Shown piece after piece: positions 1-7,810 of a stretch of DNA of 21,328 bases. The stretch covers positions 1-21,328 of the forward strand of contig JBBIQS010000118.1 in NCBI GenBank assembly GCA_037442205.1, in the 5' to 3' direction. How positions within the stretch are numbered: position 1 is the first letter of the stretch; the number at the start of each line of letters is the position of its first letter. Source of the stretch: JBBIQS01 sp037442205 (GTDB lineage: Bacteria > Myxococcota > Myxococcia > Myxococcales > UBA5297). Under the pieces are notes generated by a model, which saw only the letters and a list, made by a program, of their open reading frames with translations, did not search any database and had not been told where the DNA came from. The position numbers were made by a program, and so were the translations under genes.

Positions 1-1011
1 GTAGATGGAGTACCGGTCGCCGCTGTACCAGGCCATGAAGTTCTCGGTGATGTAGCCGTAGGCGACGGTCCAGGAGGTGGCCAGGACGAACTTGGCCATG
101 TTCTCCAGGTGCCGCTCGGTCACCACCTGCTCCAGCCGGTAGGCCTTGCGCAGCGGCAGCAGCAGCACCAGCACCATCGCGAAGCCGGAGAAGATCGCTC
201 CTCCGACGAAGTAGGGCGGGAACACCGTCTCGTGCCAGCCGGGCAACAGCGACACCGCGAAGTCGTAGCTGACGATGGTGTGCACCGACAGCACCAGCGG
301 CGTGGCCAGCCCAGCCAGCAGCAGGTAGGCGATCTTGTAGTGGTGCCACTGCGTCCCCGAACCGCGCCAGCCGAGAGCGAAGATGCCGTAGGCCAGCCGC
401 TTTCCCCTCGACAGCGCGGAGTCGCGCGCCGCCGCCAGGTCGGGGATGAGCCCCAGGTACCAGAACAAGAGCGACACGGTGAAATAGGTGCTCACCGCGA
501 ACACGTCCCAGGTCAGCGGGCTCTTGAACTGCGGCCAGACCCGCATCGTCGAGGGGTAGGGGAGGAGCCAGTAGACGAACCACGGCCGCCCCAGGTGCAG
601 CATCGGGAACAGCCCGGCGTTCATCACCGCGAACAGCGTCATCGCCTCGGCGATGCGGTTGATCGAGGTGCGCCACTTCTGCTGCAGCAGGAGGAGGATC
701 GCGGAGATCAGCGTCCCGGCGTGCCCGATTCCGATCCACCAGACGAAGTTGGTGATCGCGAAGCCCCAGGCCACCGGGATGTTGATGCCGTAGACCCCGA
801 CCCCGACGAACAGCACGATCGCGATCATCGTCAGCAGCAGCCCGGTCCCGGCCAGGCCGATCAGGAACATCAGCTTCCAGCCCAGCGGCGCCGGCTCGCG
901 CACCGGGGCCAGCAGCGACTCGGTCAGGACGGTGTGGCTCGGCCGGCCGATCAGCAGCGGCACCGGGACCAGCTCATCCTCGAGGGGCGGCGGGAACTTG
1001 GGCTCGGCCAT
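1..1011 (-). CDS. actC: ActC, NrfD-like membrane quinol-oxidising subunit of alternative complex III (3' end outside window)
   Basis: This gene encodes a polytopic membrane protein of the NrfD/PsrC family. In alternative complex III (ACIII) this subunit binds and oxidises quinol and passes electrons to the Fe-S subunit ActB. The window holds 337 codons from the ATG at 1011, open to the left edge. The protein starts MAEPKFPPPLEDELVPVPLL, followed by successive hydrophobic segments, a TNFVWWIGIGHAGTLISAIL stretch and LHLGRPWFVYWLLPYPS. Near the edge, FMAWYSGDRYS resembles the family motif around the late helices. The start lies 7 nt after the actB stop, so the genes are tightly coupled. The order actA-actB-actC matches known ACIII operons, and actD, actE and actF would be expected beyond the left edge. 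A general NrfD protein is the alternative, but the neighbours make ACIII the better call. Confidence 0.9.
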   Translation of the reverse strand, partial: MAEPKFPPPLEDELVPVPLLIGRPSHTVLTESLLAPVREPAPLGWKLMFLIGLAGTGLLLTMIAIVLFVGVGVYGINIPVAWGFAITNFVWWIGIGHAGTLISAILLLLQQKWRTSINRIAEAMTLFAVMNAGLFPMLHLGRPWFVYWLLPYPSTMRVWPQFKSPLTWDVFAVSTYFTVSLLFWYLGLIPDLAAARDSALSRGKRLAYGIFALGWRGSGTQWHHYKIAYLLLAGLATPLVLSVHTIVSYDFAVSLLPGWHETVFPPYFVGGAIFSGFAMVLVLLLPLRKAYRLEQVVTERHLENMAKFVLATSWTVAYGYITENFMAWYSGDRYSIY

Positions 1012-1018
1012 GACGCGC

Positions 1019-3904
1019 TCACGCCAGCTGCGGGTTGGGGTTCTTGATGCGGGCCAGGTAGTTGGTGCGCGGCCGCGTCCCCTGCTCGTGGAGGACCTCG
1101 TAGTTGCGCGGATCGCCGCGCAGCTGCGTCACCTTCTCCTCGGGCTTGCTCAGATCGCCGAAGACGATGGCCTGCGTCGGGCAGGCCTGCTGGCAGGCGG
1201 TGACCACCGCCCCGGGCGCGATCTCCTTGCCCTGGCGCCGGGCCTCGATCCGCGCCCGCTCGATGCGCTGGATGCAGTAGCTGCACTTCTCCATCACCCC
1301 GCGCGCACGCACGGTGACGTCGGGGTTCATCGCCATCTGCTCGAGCGGCGTCTTGTTGCCGGTGTAGGCCAGGAAGTTGAAGCGCCGGACCTTGTACGGG
1401 CAGTTGTTGGAGCAGTAGCGCGTGCCGACGCAGCGGTTGTAGACCTGCTCGTTGACGCCCTCGTCGCTGTGCACGGTGGCGTTGACCGGGCAGACGTACT
1501 CGCAAGGCGCGTAACCGCAGTGCTGGCAGGCCATCGGCTGGTTGATGGTCTCCGGCCGCTCCTGCGGCCCGAGGTAGTACCGGTCGATGCGCAGCCAGTG
1601 CATGATCCTCGACCGCAAGACCAGCGCGCGGCCGACCACCGGGATGTTGTTCTCGGTCTGGCAGCCGAGGACGCAGGCCGAGCAGCCGGTGCAGCGGCTC
1701 AGATCGATCGACATCGCCCAGCGGTGGCCGGGGTACTCCGCCGGCGGGTAGAGCTCCGGCAATGGCCCGCGCTGCTTCTCCAGGTCCTTGGGCCCTTTGC
1801 GCAGCTCGTCCTCGGTCAGCGAGAAGACGAGCGGCCGGTCGTGGACTTCGAATTCGCGCTGGCCCAGCGCCAGCTCCTCGAAGCGGCCGGTGTGGCGCAG
1901 CCTGAGGCCGATGTCGAAGCCGGGCGCCTGCGAGGTCCGCAGCCGGTAGGCGTCGAAGCCGATTCCCTTGGCGATCTCCATCGCCGCGGCGCGGTGGCCG
2001 TAGCCGAGCTGGAGCACCACGCAGTTGTCGGCCTGTCCCGGGACTCGGCGGACGGGCCCTTCGACCGTCCGCCCGCGGCAGTGCAGCTCGACCACCTCGC
2101 CGTCGCGCAGCCCCAATCGATCGGCCAGCGCCGGAGAGAGTAGCGCCGGGTTTCCCCAGGTGACCTTGGTGATCGGCTCCGGCAGCTCCTGGGCGATCGC
2201 CACGTTGCCGAAGCGGCCGTCGTACACCTTGCGGTCCTGCGCGAAGATCACCTCCATGCCGCCCTCGGGCTTTCGCGGATTCCAGGCGCTCAGGAGCATT
2301 TGCACCGATGTCCAATCGAAGCGGGCCTCGACCGGATTGGCGGCGGTCCCCGGGACCAGGCCGGCGGAGAGCCAGCGGCGCCATTCGCGCTCGAAGTCCT
2401 GGCTCTGGACGGTGGCGCTCCAGAAGTCGCGCAACAGCTGGTAGCTGTTGCCGCCGGCTTGGCCGATGAGCCCCGCCAAGAGCTCCACCTCGCTCAGCCC
2501 GTCGAAGAGCGGGGCGATGAGCGGCTGGGTCAGCGCGACGCTGTCGTCGGGCCCGCGGGTGTCGCCCCAGGACTCCAGCAGGTGCGCCGCCGGGGCAAAC
2601 CACTGGCAGAGAGCGGCGGTCTCGTCCTGGTAATAGCCGAGGTAGAGCGAGTTCTTGACCTTGGGCAGCGCGGCGGCGAGCTCGAAGTCCGCTGGGGCGC
2701 TGAAGGCCGGGTTGGTGGCGGCGATCACCAGCGTGTCCACCGCGCCCGATTCGATGGCCTGCACCAGCGGCCCCAACCCCTCGAATTGAAGGGGGGAATC
2801 CGAGGCAAGCTCGTAGAGCGCGACGGTGCTTCCCGAGTTGTTGAGCGCGGCGTTGAGGGCGATGGCCAGCAGCTGGACTTCGACCGGCTGTCGCGGACCG
2901 GCGACCACCAGCGAGCGGCCGGGATGCGACGCCAGATCCTGGGCGACGGCGCGGCACCAGCGGTTTTCCTCTTCGTCTAGCGGGAGAACGGGAAGCTTGA
3001 GCTGGGAAAGCGCAGTGATGTCGCCGAGTTGAGAAACGAGTCCTGCGGCCAGCGCGCCGATGCGCGAGGCGCGGCAGGGCAGTCGGTGATCGGCCAGCGT
3101 CCCGGTGGGCGTGAAGGTGGGCTCGGCGACGTAGAGGCGGTTCATTCCCGTCTGAGGGACGCGGCGGTCGGCGAACTCGCGCGCGTAGCGCAGGCTCAAC
3201 GGACCCTGGTTCAACAGATCGGAATCGAGGCAGACGATCACGTCCGCTCGACTGACTTGGTAGACCGGCTCCAGCACCCGGCCGAAGGCGATGCGCGAGG
3301 CCTGGGCGGCGAAGTCGAACCCCAGCGGATCGAAGACGTGGAGGCGAGCGCGGGGGAATCGCTGGAGTACCCGGGCGCGCATCTGGGCCAGCATCGGCGA
3401 GGCGTCGGGCTCGATGAGCAGCCGCAGCCCGTCGCCGCCGGTCCGTTCGAGCTCCTTGGCGCGATCCGCCAGCGAGCTCAGGAACTTGTGCCGCGAGGTG
3501 GCGTCTTTGCCAAGCCGGAACTCGCGGGCGCGGTTGGGATCGTAGAGCTGCATCACCAGGAGCTGCTCGAGCACGCCGCTGGCGCCGAGGCTGGCCGGGT
3601 GCTGGGGATTGCCCTCGATCTTGGTCGGCCGGCCCTCGTGCGACTCGACCAGCAGGCCCATCGACCAGCCGCCGATGGCGTGGGAGGTGGCGAAGTGCAG
3701 CGCGTCGCCCGGGCGAAGCTCGGGAGGCCGGACGGTGTAGGGCAGGATCTGCTCCGCCGGCGGGCGCGCGCACGAGGCCAGGCCCGCCACGCCGGCCGAC
3801 GCCGCCAGCCCCTGCAGGAAGGAGCGCCGGGTGAAGCCTCCCGGATCCTCTTCGGGAGCGAGCTCGGCATCGAAATGCTCAGGCATGTCGGAGGGATGGC
3901 TCAT
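1019..3904 (-). CDS. actB: ActB, Tat-exported iron-sulfur subunit of alternative complex III
   Basis: The predicted protein has 961 residues. ActB is the large peripheral Fe-S subunit of ACIII, a fusion of a molybdopterin-oxidoreductase-like domain with a four-cluster ferredoxin domain. It relays electrons from ActC towards the haem subunits. The N-terminus has a twin-arginine motif (FTRRSFLQG, residues 24-32), a hydrophobic stretch and a possible lipobox (LASC, Cys45). The C-terminal part carries typical cluster motifs in order: CTGCSACVLGC, CQHCGYAPCEYVCP, CSNNCP, CSYCIQR and CQQACP. The start at 3904 overlaps the actA stop as ATGA, indicating translational coupling. The open frame continues upstream through actA, but that part is an artefact of high GC. 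A start at 3886 is possible and would not change the domains. From family knowledge the N-terminal domain is expected to lack a molybdenum cofactor. Confidence 0.93.
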   Translation of the reverse strand: MSHPSDMPEHFDAELAPEEDPGGFTRRSFLQGLAASAGVAGLASCARPPAEQILPYTVRPPELRPGDALHFATSHAIGGWSMGLLVESHEGRPTKIEGNPQHPASLGASGVLEQLLVMQLYDPNRAREFRLGKDATSRHKFLSSLADRAKELERTGGDGLRLLIEPDASPMLAQMRARVLQRFPRARLHVFDPLGFDFAAQASRIAFGRVLEPVYQVSRADVIVCLDSDLLNQGPLSLRYAREFADRRVPQTGMNRLYVAEPTFTPTGTLADHRLPCRASRIGALAAGLVSQLGDITALSQLKLPVLPLDEEENRWCRAVAQDLASHPGRSLVVAGPRQPVEVQLLAIALNAALNNSGSTVALYELASDSPLQFEGLGPLVQAIESGAVDTLVIAATNPAFSAPADFELAAALPKVKNSLYLGYYQDETAALCQWFAPAAHLLESWGDTRGPDDSVALTQPLIAPLFDGLSEVELLAGLIGQAGGNSYQLLRDFWSATVQSQDFEREWRRWLSAGLVPGTAANPVEARFDWTSVQMLLSAWNPRKPEGGMEVIFAQDRKVYDGRFGNVAIAQELPEPITKVTWGNPALLSPALADRLGLRDGEVVELHCRGRTVEGPVRRVPGQADNCVVLQLGYGHRAAAMEIAKGIGFDAYRLRTSQAPGFDIGLRLRHTGRFEELALGQREFEVHDRPLVFSLTEDELRKGPKDLEKQRGPLPELYPPAEYPGHRWAMSIDLSRCTGCSACVLGCQTENNIPVVGRALVLRSRIMHWLRIDRYYLGPQERPETINQPMACQHCGYAPCEYVCPVNATVHSDEGVNEQVYNRCVGTRYCSNNCPYKVRRFNFLAYTGNKTPLEQMAMNPDVTVRARGVMEKCSYCIQRIERARIEARRQGKEIAPGAVVTACQQACPTQAIVFGDLSKPEEKVTQLRGDPRNYEVLHEQGTRPRTNYLARIKNPNPQLA

Positions 3905-4545
3905 CGGTGGCAGGTGGTGCAGCTGGTGCGCGGGTGGAGGTCGTAGAGCTTGGCCAGGGCCTCGAAGGCGCTCGGATCGTCGGGCGGGGTCCAGCGCAGG
4001 TTGGTGATCTCGGCCATCGGGCGCAGCTGCGAGTTGGGCTCGCGGTGGCACTTGATGCACCAGCCCATGCTCAGCGGCGCGGCCTGCTCGAGGTTGGGCA
4101 TCTGATCGACGCGCCCGTGGCAGGAGAGGCAGCCGATGCCCTTGTTCACGTGGATCGAATGGTCGAAGTAGACGAAGTCCGGCAGGCGGTGGACGCGCTT
4201 CCAGCGGATCGGCCAGCCCTGGAAGTAGCTGCGGCGGACCACGTCCAGGAGCGGGCTCTCGTTCCAGATCTGCGAGTGGCAGCCCATGCAGCGCTCGGTG
4301 GGAGGAAAGCCGGCGGTCCAGGAGGTCATCACCGTGTCGTGGCAGTAGCGGCAGTCGATGCCGTCGTCGGCGACGTGGTGGCGGTGGTCGAACTGGACCG
4401 GCTGCTGAATCGGGAAGGCCTGGTTCGTGTAGAAGGGCGTGCGCGCGTAGAGCAGGGCGAAGAGGACCGCCACGATCGGAGCGGCTAGCAGCGCCAGGAG
4501 CGCCAGGCGTCCGAGAGTGTTCGCTCGCGGCGTGAAAAGGCTCAT
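3901..4545 (-). CDS. actA: ActA, membrane-anchored pentahaem cytochrome c of alternative complex III
   Basis: The predicted 214-residue protein has one N-terminal membrane segment (about residues 13-33) followed by exactly five CxxCH haem-binding motifs: CRYCH (65-69), CMGCH (86-90), CLSCH (139-143), CIKCH (163-167) and CTTCH (209-213). The last motif sits one residue from the C-terminus. Five c-type haems plus an N-terminal anchor, directly before an ActB-type Fe-S protein, is the ActA pattern. It is expected to act on the outer face of the cytoplasmic membrane, transferring electrons from the Fe-S clusters. The ATG at 4545 was chosen because it places the membrane segment near the N-terminus. 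The frame is open to an ATG at 4620, which would add 25 unlikely residues. The stop overlaps the actB start by 4 nt. Confidence 0.93.
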   Translation of the reverse strand: MSLFTPRANTLGRLALLALLAAPIVAVLFALLYARTPFYTNQAFPIQQPVQFDHRHHVADDGIDCRYCHDTVMTSWTAGFPPTERCMGCHSQIWNESPLLDVVRRSYFQGWPIRWKRVHRLPDFVYFDHSIHVNKGIGCLSCHGRVDQMPNLEQAAPLSMGWCIKCHREPNSQLRPMAEITNLRWTPPDDPSAFEALAKLYDLHPRTSCTTCHR

Positions 4546-4674
4546 CGCGGGATTCGCCTTCGTCCGAAGAGAGCGGCCGCAACCTAGTAAGGCAGCCGGC
4601 GGGCGCGAGCCACGGCTCAATTCGGACGGCGCGCGTTACGGACTGAAAGCGGACAGGCGAAGTGTTGAGCGGGA

Positions 4675-4711
4675 AGCGCCTGGGCGCCGGCGTCCCGCAG
4701 GCCGCAGCGCT
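4675..4711. repeat. Short palindromic GC-rich repeat, copy 1 (GCCGGCGTCCCGC type)
   Basis: The 212-nt gap between the hydrogenase protease gene and actA contains an imperfect hairpin unit with the core CGCCGGCGTCCCGCaGGCCG, bounded by AGCGC (4675-4679) and GCGCT (4707-4711). The same core recurs at 10637-10653 as a perfect GCCGGC-GTCCC-GCCGGC hairpin, and a degenerate relative begins at 16564. This looks like an intergenic REP-type repeat. On the minus strand it lies just after the protease stop and could also act as an mRNA end or stabiliser. No convincing actA promoter was seen in the rest of the gap. Confidence 0.5.
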
Positions 4712-4757
4712 CCAGCCAACGGTCGTTCTCGCGGTCGAGCACGGCAGTCGCCGGAGC

Positions 4758-5216
4758 TCAGCTCTCAGCGACCGTTTCGCCGCGAAGGATCGCCGAAGCG
4801 AGCGCGACCACCGCCGGAAGCGAAGCCTGGATCTCGGGCGAAAGCTCCACGGACATCGGCCCGACCTGCGAGATGGAGACGGTGATCAGGTGGACCGTGG
4901 GCAGCGGCCCGAGCAGCGCCGTGGCTTCGATCAGATCGCGCAGCCCGATGTCGTGAGCGCCGAGCGAGCGGGGAAAATCCTTGGCGAAGCGCGGGCGCAG
5001 CAGGCGAACCGTGCCCGGCGGCCGGCCGTCGATGGTGGCATCGACCAGGATCAGCTCGCGGTTCTCCTGGAAGCGGGAGAGCAGGTGGAAGCCGCCGGTC
5101 CCGCCGTCGAGCAGCTCGGTGCCGGCGGGGAGACTGGCCTTCTCCAGCGCGCCGATGGCGTGGACGCCCACGCCCTCGTCGCGCATCAGCACGTTGCCGA
5201 TTCCGAGGACCAGCAG
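4758..5216 (-). CDS. hyaD: [NiFe]-hydrogenase maturation endopeptidase (HyaD/HupD family), probable CTG start
   Basis: The predicted 152-residue cytoplasmic protease removes the C-terminal extension of the hydrogenase large subunit after nickel insertion. The family nickel-sensing residues are recognisable: Glu14 in GIGNVLMRDEGVG, Asp59 in LILVDA and His88 in LGAHDIG, close to E16, D62 and H93 of E. coli HybD. No ATG, GTG or TTG lies just before the conserved N-terminus. A CTG at 5216 gives M-LVLGIGN, the family's normal beginning, and is preceded by AGGAG (5227-5223) with a 6-nt spacer. A second CTG follows at 5213. The start lies 2 nt after the hyaC stop. The frame is open upstream to an ATG at 5381, but that stretch overlaps hyaC and does not resemble the family. 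Annotation pipelines may choose a wrong start. Confidence 0.88.
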   Translation of the reverse strand: MLVLGIGNVLMRDEGVGVHAIGALEKASLPAGTELLDGGTGGFHLLSRFQENRELILVDATIDGRPPGTVRLLRPRFAKDFPRSLGAHDIGLRDLIEATALLGPLPTVHLITVSISQVGPMSVELSPEIQASLPAVVALASAILRGETVAES

Positions 5217-5218
5217 GG

Positions 5219-5908
5219 CTAGCTCCTCGTCCCGTTGGCGGGCTCTTCGACGTCGGAGAACTTCCAGCCGCCGACCATCGAGCTCATCCCGCCGCGGCCC
5301 TCGACGTAGTCGTGGTAGGCGACCAGGTAGACGTGGACCAGGGTGAAGAGCACGAAGAACCAGGTGAACATGTGGTGCCACTGGCGCACCGACAGATCGC
5401 CGCCCATCAGCGGCACAATCCAGCGGAACAGCGACGGGATGCGGGCGTCGCTCATCGCCGCGTACAGCCCGAAGCCCGACACCACCTGGAACAAAAACAC
5501 CAGGAACGACGCCAGGTAAGTCAGGCTAGCCAGGGAGTTGTGGCCCAGCGAGTCGAGCGGCTTCCGGCGGAACTGCAGGATGTCGACCTTGAGGACGTCC
5601 CACACCTCGACCCACTGCCGCCTGGTGGCGGGCAGGAAGTTGCGCCAGCTGGCGAAGCGGTTGCCGACGAACGCCCAGTAGATGCGCAGCAGGAAGTTGA
5701 AGGTCAGCACGTAGGCGGCGACGAAGTGGATGAAGCGCGTCGTGCCGAACCAGTAGCTGAACGAGGCCTCCTGCGAGTTGGTGAGCGCGATCGGCCAGCC
5801 GATCATCAGGCCGGTCACCGCCAGCACCAGGATGCACAGCGCGTTCAGCCAGTGGAAGATCCGCACCGGCAGCTCCCAGACGTAGACCCGCTCCAGCTTG
5901 GTGGTCAT
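5219..5908 (-). CDS. hyaC: Ni/Fe-hydrogenase b-type cytochrome subunit (HyaC/HupC family)
   Basis: The predicted 229-residue integral membrane dihaem cytochrome b anchors the hydrogenase and passes electrons from the small subunit to quinone. It has hydrophobic segments near residues 19-37, 58-75, 125-150 and 180-205. Histidines in RIFHWLNA, RFIHFVAAY, QWHHMFTW and TLVHVYLVAYHDY are in the positions expected for haem ligands in this family. The ATG at 5908 has GGAGG (5918-5914) 5 nt upstream. The gene follows the large subunit after 183 nt, an unusually long gap for this operon that contains a palindromic element and a small ORF. It is followed immediately by the maturation protease. Confidence 0.92.
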   Translation of the reverse strand: MTTKLERVYVWELPVRIFHWLNALCILVLAVTGLMIGWPIALTNSQEASFSYWFGTTRFIHFVAAYVLTFNFLLRIYWAFVGNRFASWRNFLPATRRQWVEVWDVLKVDILQFRRKPLDSLGHNSLASLTYLASFLVFLFQVVSGFGLYAAMSDARIPSLFRWIVPLMGGDLSVRQWHHMFTWFFVLFTLVHVYLVAYHDYVEGRGGMSSMVGGWKFSDVEEPANGTRS

Positions 5909-6078
5909 GGCGTCCTCCGGGTACTCACACGGCTTGAGCGCACGAAATGGCGGACCCGTTCGGCCCGAGCGTAGAGGCGAGCAACGCGAGCCTCGGAGTC
6001 GAGGGCCCCTCGACTTCGCAGCCGACCTTGGTCGGCCGCTACGCTCGGGGAGAGCGGGAACGCAGATGTCGTAGGCAT
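5905..6078 (-). CDS. Candidate 57-residue small ORF between hyaB and hyaC
   Basis: After the hyaB stop there is GGAGG (6091-6087), an 8-nt spacer and an ATG at 6078. The frame then runs 57 codons, and its TGA (5907-5905) overlaps the hyaC ATG as ATGA. The ribosome binding site and 4-nt overlap look like a real operon member. The predicted peptide (starting MPTTSAFPLSPSV) is Arg/Ser/Ala-rich, has no membrane segment or recognisable domain, and more than half of it is encoded by a palindromic repeat. Either a palindromic element inserted without breaking the frame, possibly preserving coupling to hyaC, or the ORF is fortuitous in GC-rich DNA. I lean slightly to fortuitous. Confidence 0.25.
   Translation of the reverse strand: MPTTSAFPLSPSVAADQGRLRSRGALDSEARVARLYARAERVRHFVRSSRVSTRRTP
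5957..6062. repeat. Cloverleaf-like palindromic element inside the hydrogenase operon
   Basis: An outer perfect 11-bp stem (5964-5974 with 6039-6049, CCCGAGCGTAG/CTACGCTCGGG) is extended by a 5-bp outer helix (5957-5961 with 6058-6062). It encloses three hairpins in series: GAGGC/GCCTC (5974-5978 with 5990-5994), AGTCGAGG/CCTCGACT (5997-6004 with 6008-6015) and GCCGACC-TT-GGTCGGC (6021-6036). The result is a four-way-junction fold in the hyaB-hyaC intergenic region. It could be a mobile palindromic repeat, or an mRNA structure that sets the ratio of hydrogenase subunits. It has none of the conserved features of a tRNA. Confidence 0.6.
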
Positions 6079-6091
6079 TTGCGAGTCCTCC

Positions 6092-7810
6092 CTACAGCAC
6101 CCTCAGCTGGTGGACCGTCTTCCCCTCTTCGTCGTACAGGTGCACCGCGCAGGCGATGCACGGGTCGAAGGAGTGGATGGTTCGCAGCAGCTCGATCGGC
6201 ATCTTCTGGTCGTGCACCGGGGTCCCGATCAGCGCCTGCTCATAGGCCGAGCGCTGCCCTTTGCTGTCGCGGGGCGAGGCGTTCCAGGTGCTGGGCACCA
6301 CCAGCTGGTAGTTGTCGATCTTGCCTCCCTTGATGACGATCCAGTGCGCCAGCGCGCCGCGCGGGGCCTCGGACATCCCCACGCCCTTGGCCTCGCTCGG
6401 CCAGGTCGCCGGATCCCACTTTGACGGCTCGAAGGTCCTGGCGTCGCCCTTCTTGGCCGCGTCCATCAGGCTCGCCAAAAACTCCTTCGACCACTGCCCG
6501 ACCAGCTTGGTCTCCAGTCCGCGGGCCGCGGTCCGCCCCAGCGTCGAGAAGAGCGCCGTCACCGGCACTCCCAGCGTCTTGAGCGCCCAGTCCACCGTCT
6601 CCTTCACGTCCTGGCGCCCGGCGGCGTAGCTCACCAGCATCCGCGCCAGCGGCCCGACCTCCATCGGATGGTCCTTCCAGCGCGGCGTCTTCAGCCAGCT
6701 GTACTTCTTCTCTACGTCGAGCTGGTCGTAGGGCGGCTTGGGGCCGGAGTACTTGAGGTTGGTCTCGCCGACCCACGGGTGCAGCCCGGCCTGATCGCCT
6801 CCCGAGTACTCGTACCAGGAGTGGGCGATCTGCTCCTGCACCTGCGCCGGATCCTTGTCGTCCACCTCGTGGACCTTGGACAGGTCGCGGTCGAGGATCG
6901 CCCCGCGGGCGAACTTGAAGCTGGCCGGATCGCGGTAGCCGTTGACCGGAAGATCGCCGTAGCACAGGTAGTTGGAGAGCCCGCCGCCCACCGCCGCCCA
7001 GTCGGTGTAGAGCGGGGCGATGGCCATCAGGTCCGGGATGTAGACCTGCTCCACGAACTGGATCGCCTGGTCGAACAGCGAGGCCACGTAGCCCAGCCGC
7101 TCGGCGTTGATGGCGTTGGCCTCGTCCAGATTGAACGAGCAGGGCACCCCGCCGACCAGGTAGTTGGGGTGCGGGTTCTTGCCGCCGAAGATGGCGTGGA
7201 CCTTGACGATTTCCTTCTGCCACTCCAGCGCCTCGAGGTAGTGGGCCACCGCCAAAAGATTTACCTCCGCCGGCAGCTTGTAGGCCGGATGGCCCCAGTA
7301 GCCGTTGGCGAAGATCCCCAGCTGGCCGGAGTTGGCGAAGGCCGCCAGCCGCTTCTGCACGTCGGTGAAGTAGCCCACCGAGCTCTTCGGCCAGTGAGAG
7401 ATCTTCTGGGCGATCTCCGAGGTCTGCTTGGGGTCGGCCTTGAGGGCGTTGACCACGTCGACCCAGTCCAGCGCGTGCAGGTGGTAGAAGTGGATCACGT
7501 GGTCCTGCAGATACTGGGCGCAGAACATCAGGTTGCGCACCAGCTCCGCCGCCGGCGGCACGGTGATGCCCAGCGCGTCCTCCACCGTGCGCACCGAGGC
7601 CAGCGCGTGCACCGTGGTGCAGACTCCGCAGGCGCGCTCGGTGAAGGCCCAGGCGTCGCGCGGGTCGCGCCCTTTGAGGATCTGCTCGAAGCCGCGGACC
7701 ATCGTCCCCGAGGAGAAGGCGTCGACGATCTTGCCGTCCTTCACCTCGGCCTCGATGCGCAGGTGCCCTTCGATGCGGGTGACGGGATCGACCACCAGTC
7801 GGTTGGCCAT
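6092..7810 (-). CDS. hyaB: Uptake [NiFe]-hydrogenase large (catalytic) subunit
   Basis: The predicted 572-residue subunit holds the NiFe active site that oxidises H2 on the outer side of the membrane. Both cysteine pairs are present: RACGVC (Cys61, Cys64) near the N-terminus and DPCIACAVH (Cys551, Cys554, His557) near the C-terminus. RIEGHLRIE (residues 12-20) is the usual N-terminal signature. A 15-residue extension follows His557, the expected cleavage point for the HyaD-type protease encoded two genes downstream. The length and motif order match group 1 membrane-bound hydrogenases. The ATG at 7810 overlaps the small-subunit stop by one base (TAATG). The open frame extends much further upstream across the small-subunit gene, but MANRLVVDPVTRIEGH is the clear family start. 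It is exported with the small subunit on the latter's Tat signal. Confidence 0.96.
   Translation of the reverse strand: MANRLVVDPVTRIEGHLRIEAEVKDGKIVDAFSSGTMVRGFEQILKGRDPRDAWAFTERACGVCTTVHALASVRTVEDALGITVPPAAELVRNLMFCAQYLQDHVIHFYHLHALDWVDVVNALKADPKQTSEIAQKISHWPKSSVGYFTDVQKRLAAFANSGQLGIFANGYWGHPAYKLPAEVNLLAVAHYLEALEWQKEIVKVHAIFGGKNPHPNYLVGGVPCSFNLDEANAINAERLGYVASLFDQAIQFVEQVYIPDLMAIAPLYTDWAAVGGGLSNYLCYGDLPVNGYRDPASFKFARGAILDRDLSKVHEVDDKDPAQVQEQIAHSWYEYSGGDQAGLHPWVGETNLKYSGPKPPYDQLDVEKKYSWLKTPRWKDHPMEVGPLARMLVSYAAGRQDVKETVDWALKTLGVPVTALFSTLGRTAARGLETKLVGQWSKEFLASLMDAAKKGDARTFEPSKWDPATWPSEAKGVGMSEAPRGALAHWIVIKGGKIDNYQLVVPSTWNASPRDSKGQRSAYEQALIGTPVHDQKMPIELLRTIHSFDPCIACAVHLYDEEGKTVHQLRVL

Noticed and set aside
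951..3773. 940-codon minus-strand frame overlapping actB
   Set aside because: It is Arg/Pro/Ala-rich and in another frame from the well-supported Fe-S protein; an artefact of high GC.
5957..6062. tRNA or tRNA-like gene suggested by the cloverleaf shape
   Set aside because: Arm lengths and loops do not match a tRNA, and no T-loop or anticodon-stem consensus is present.
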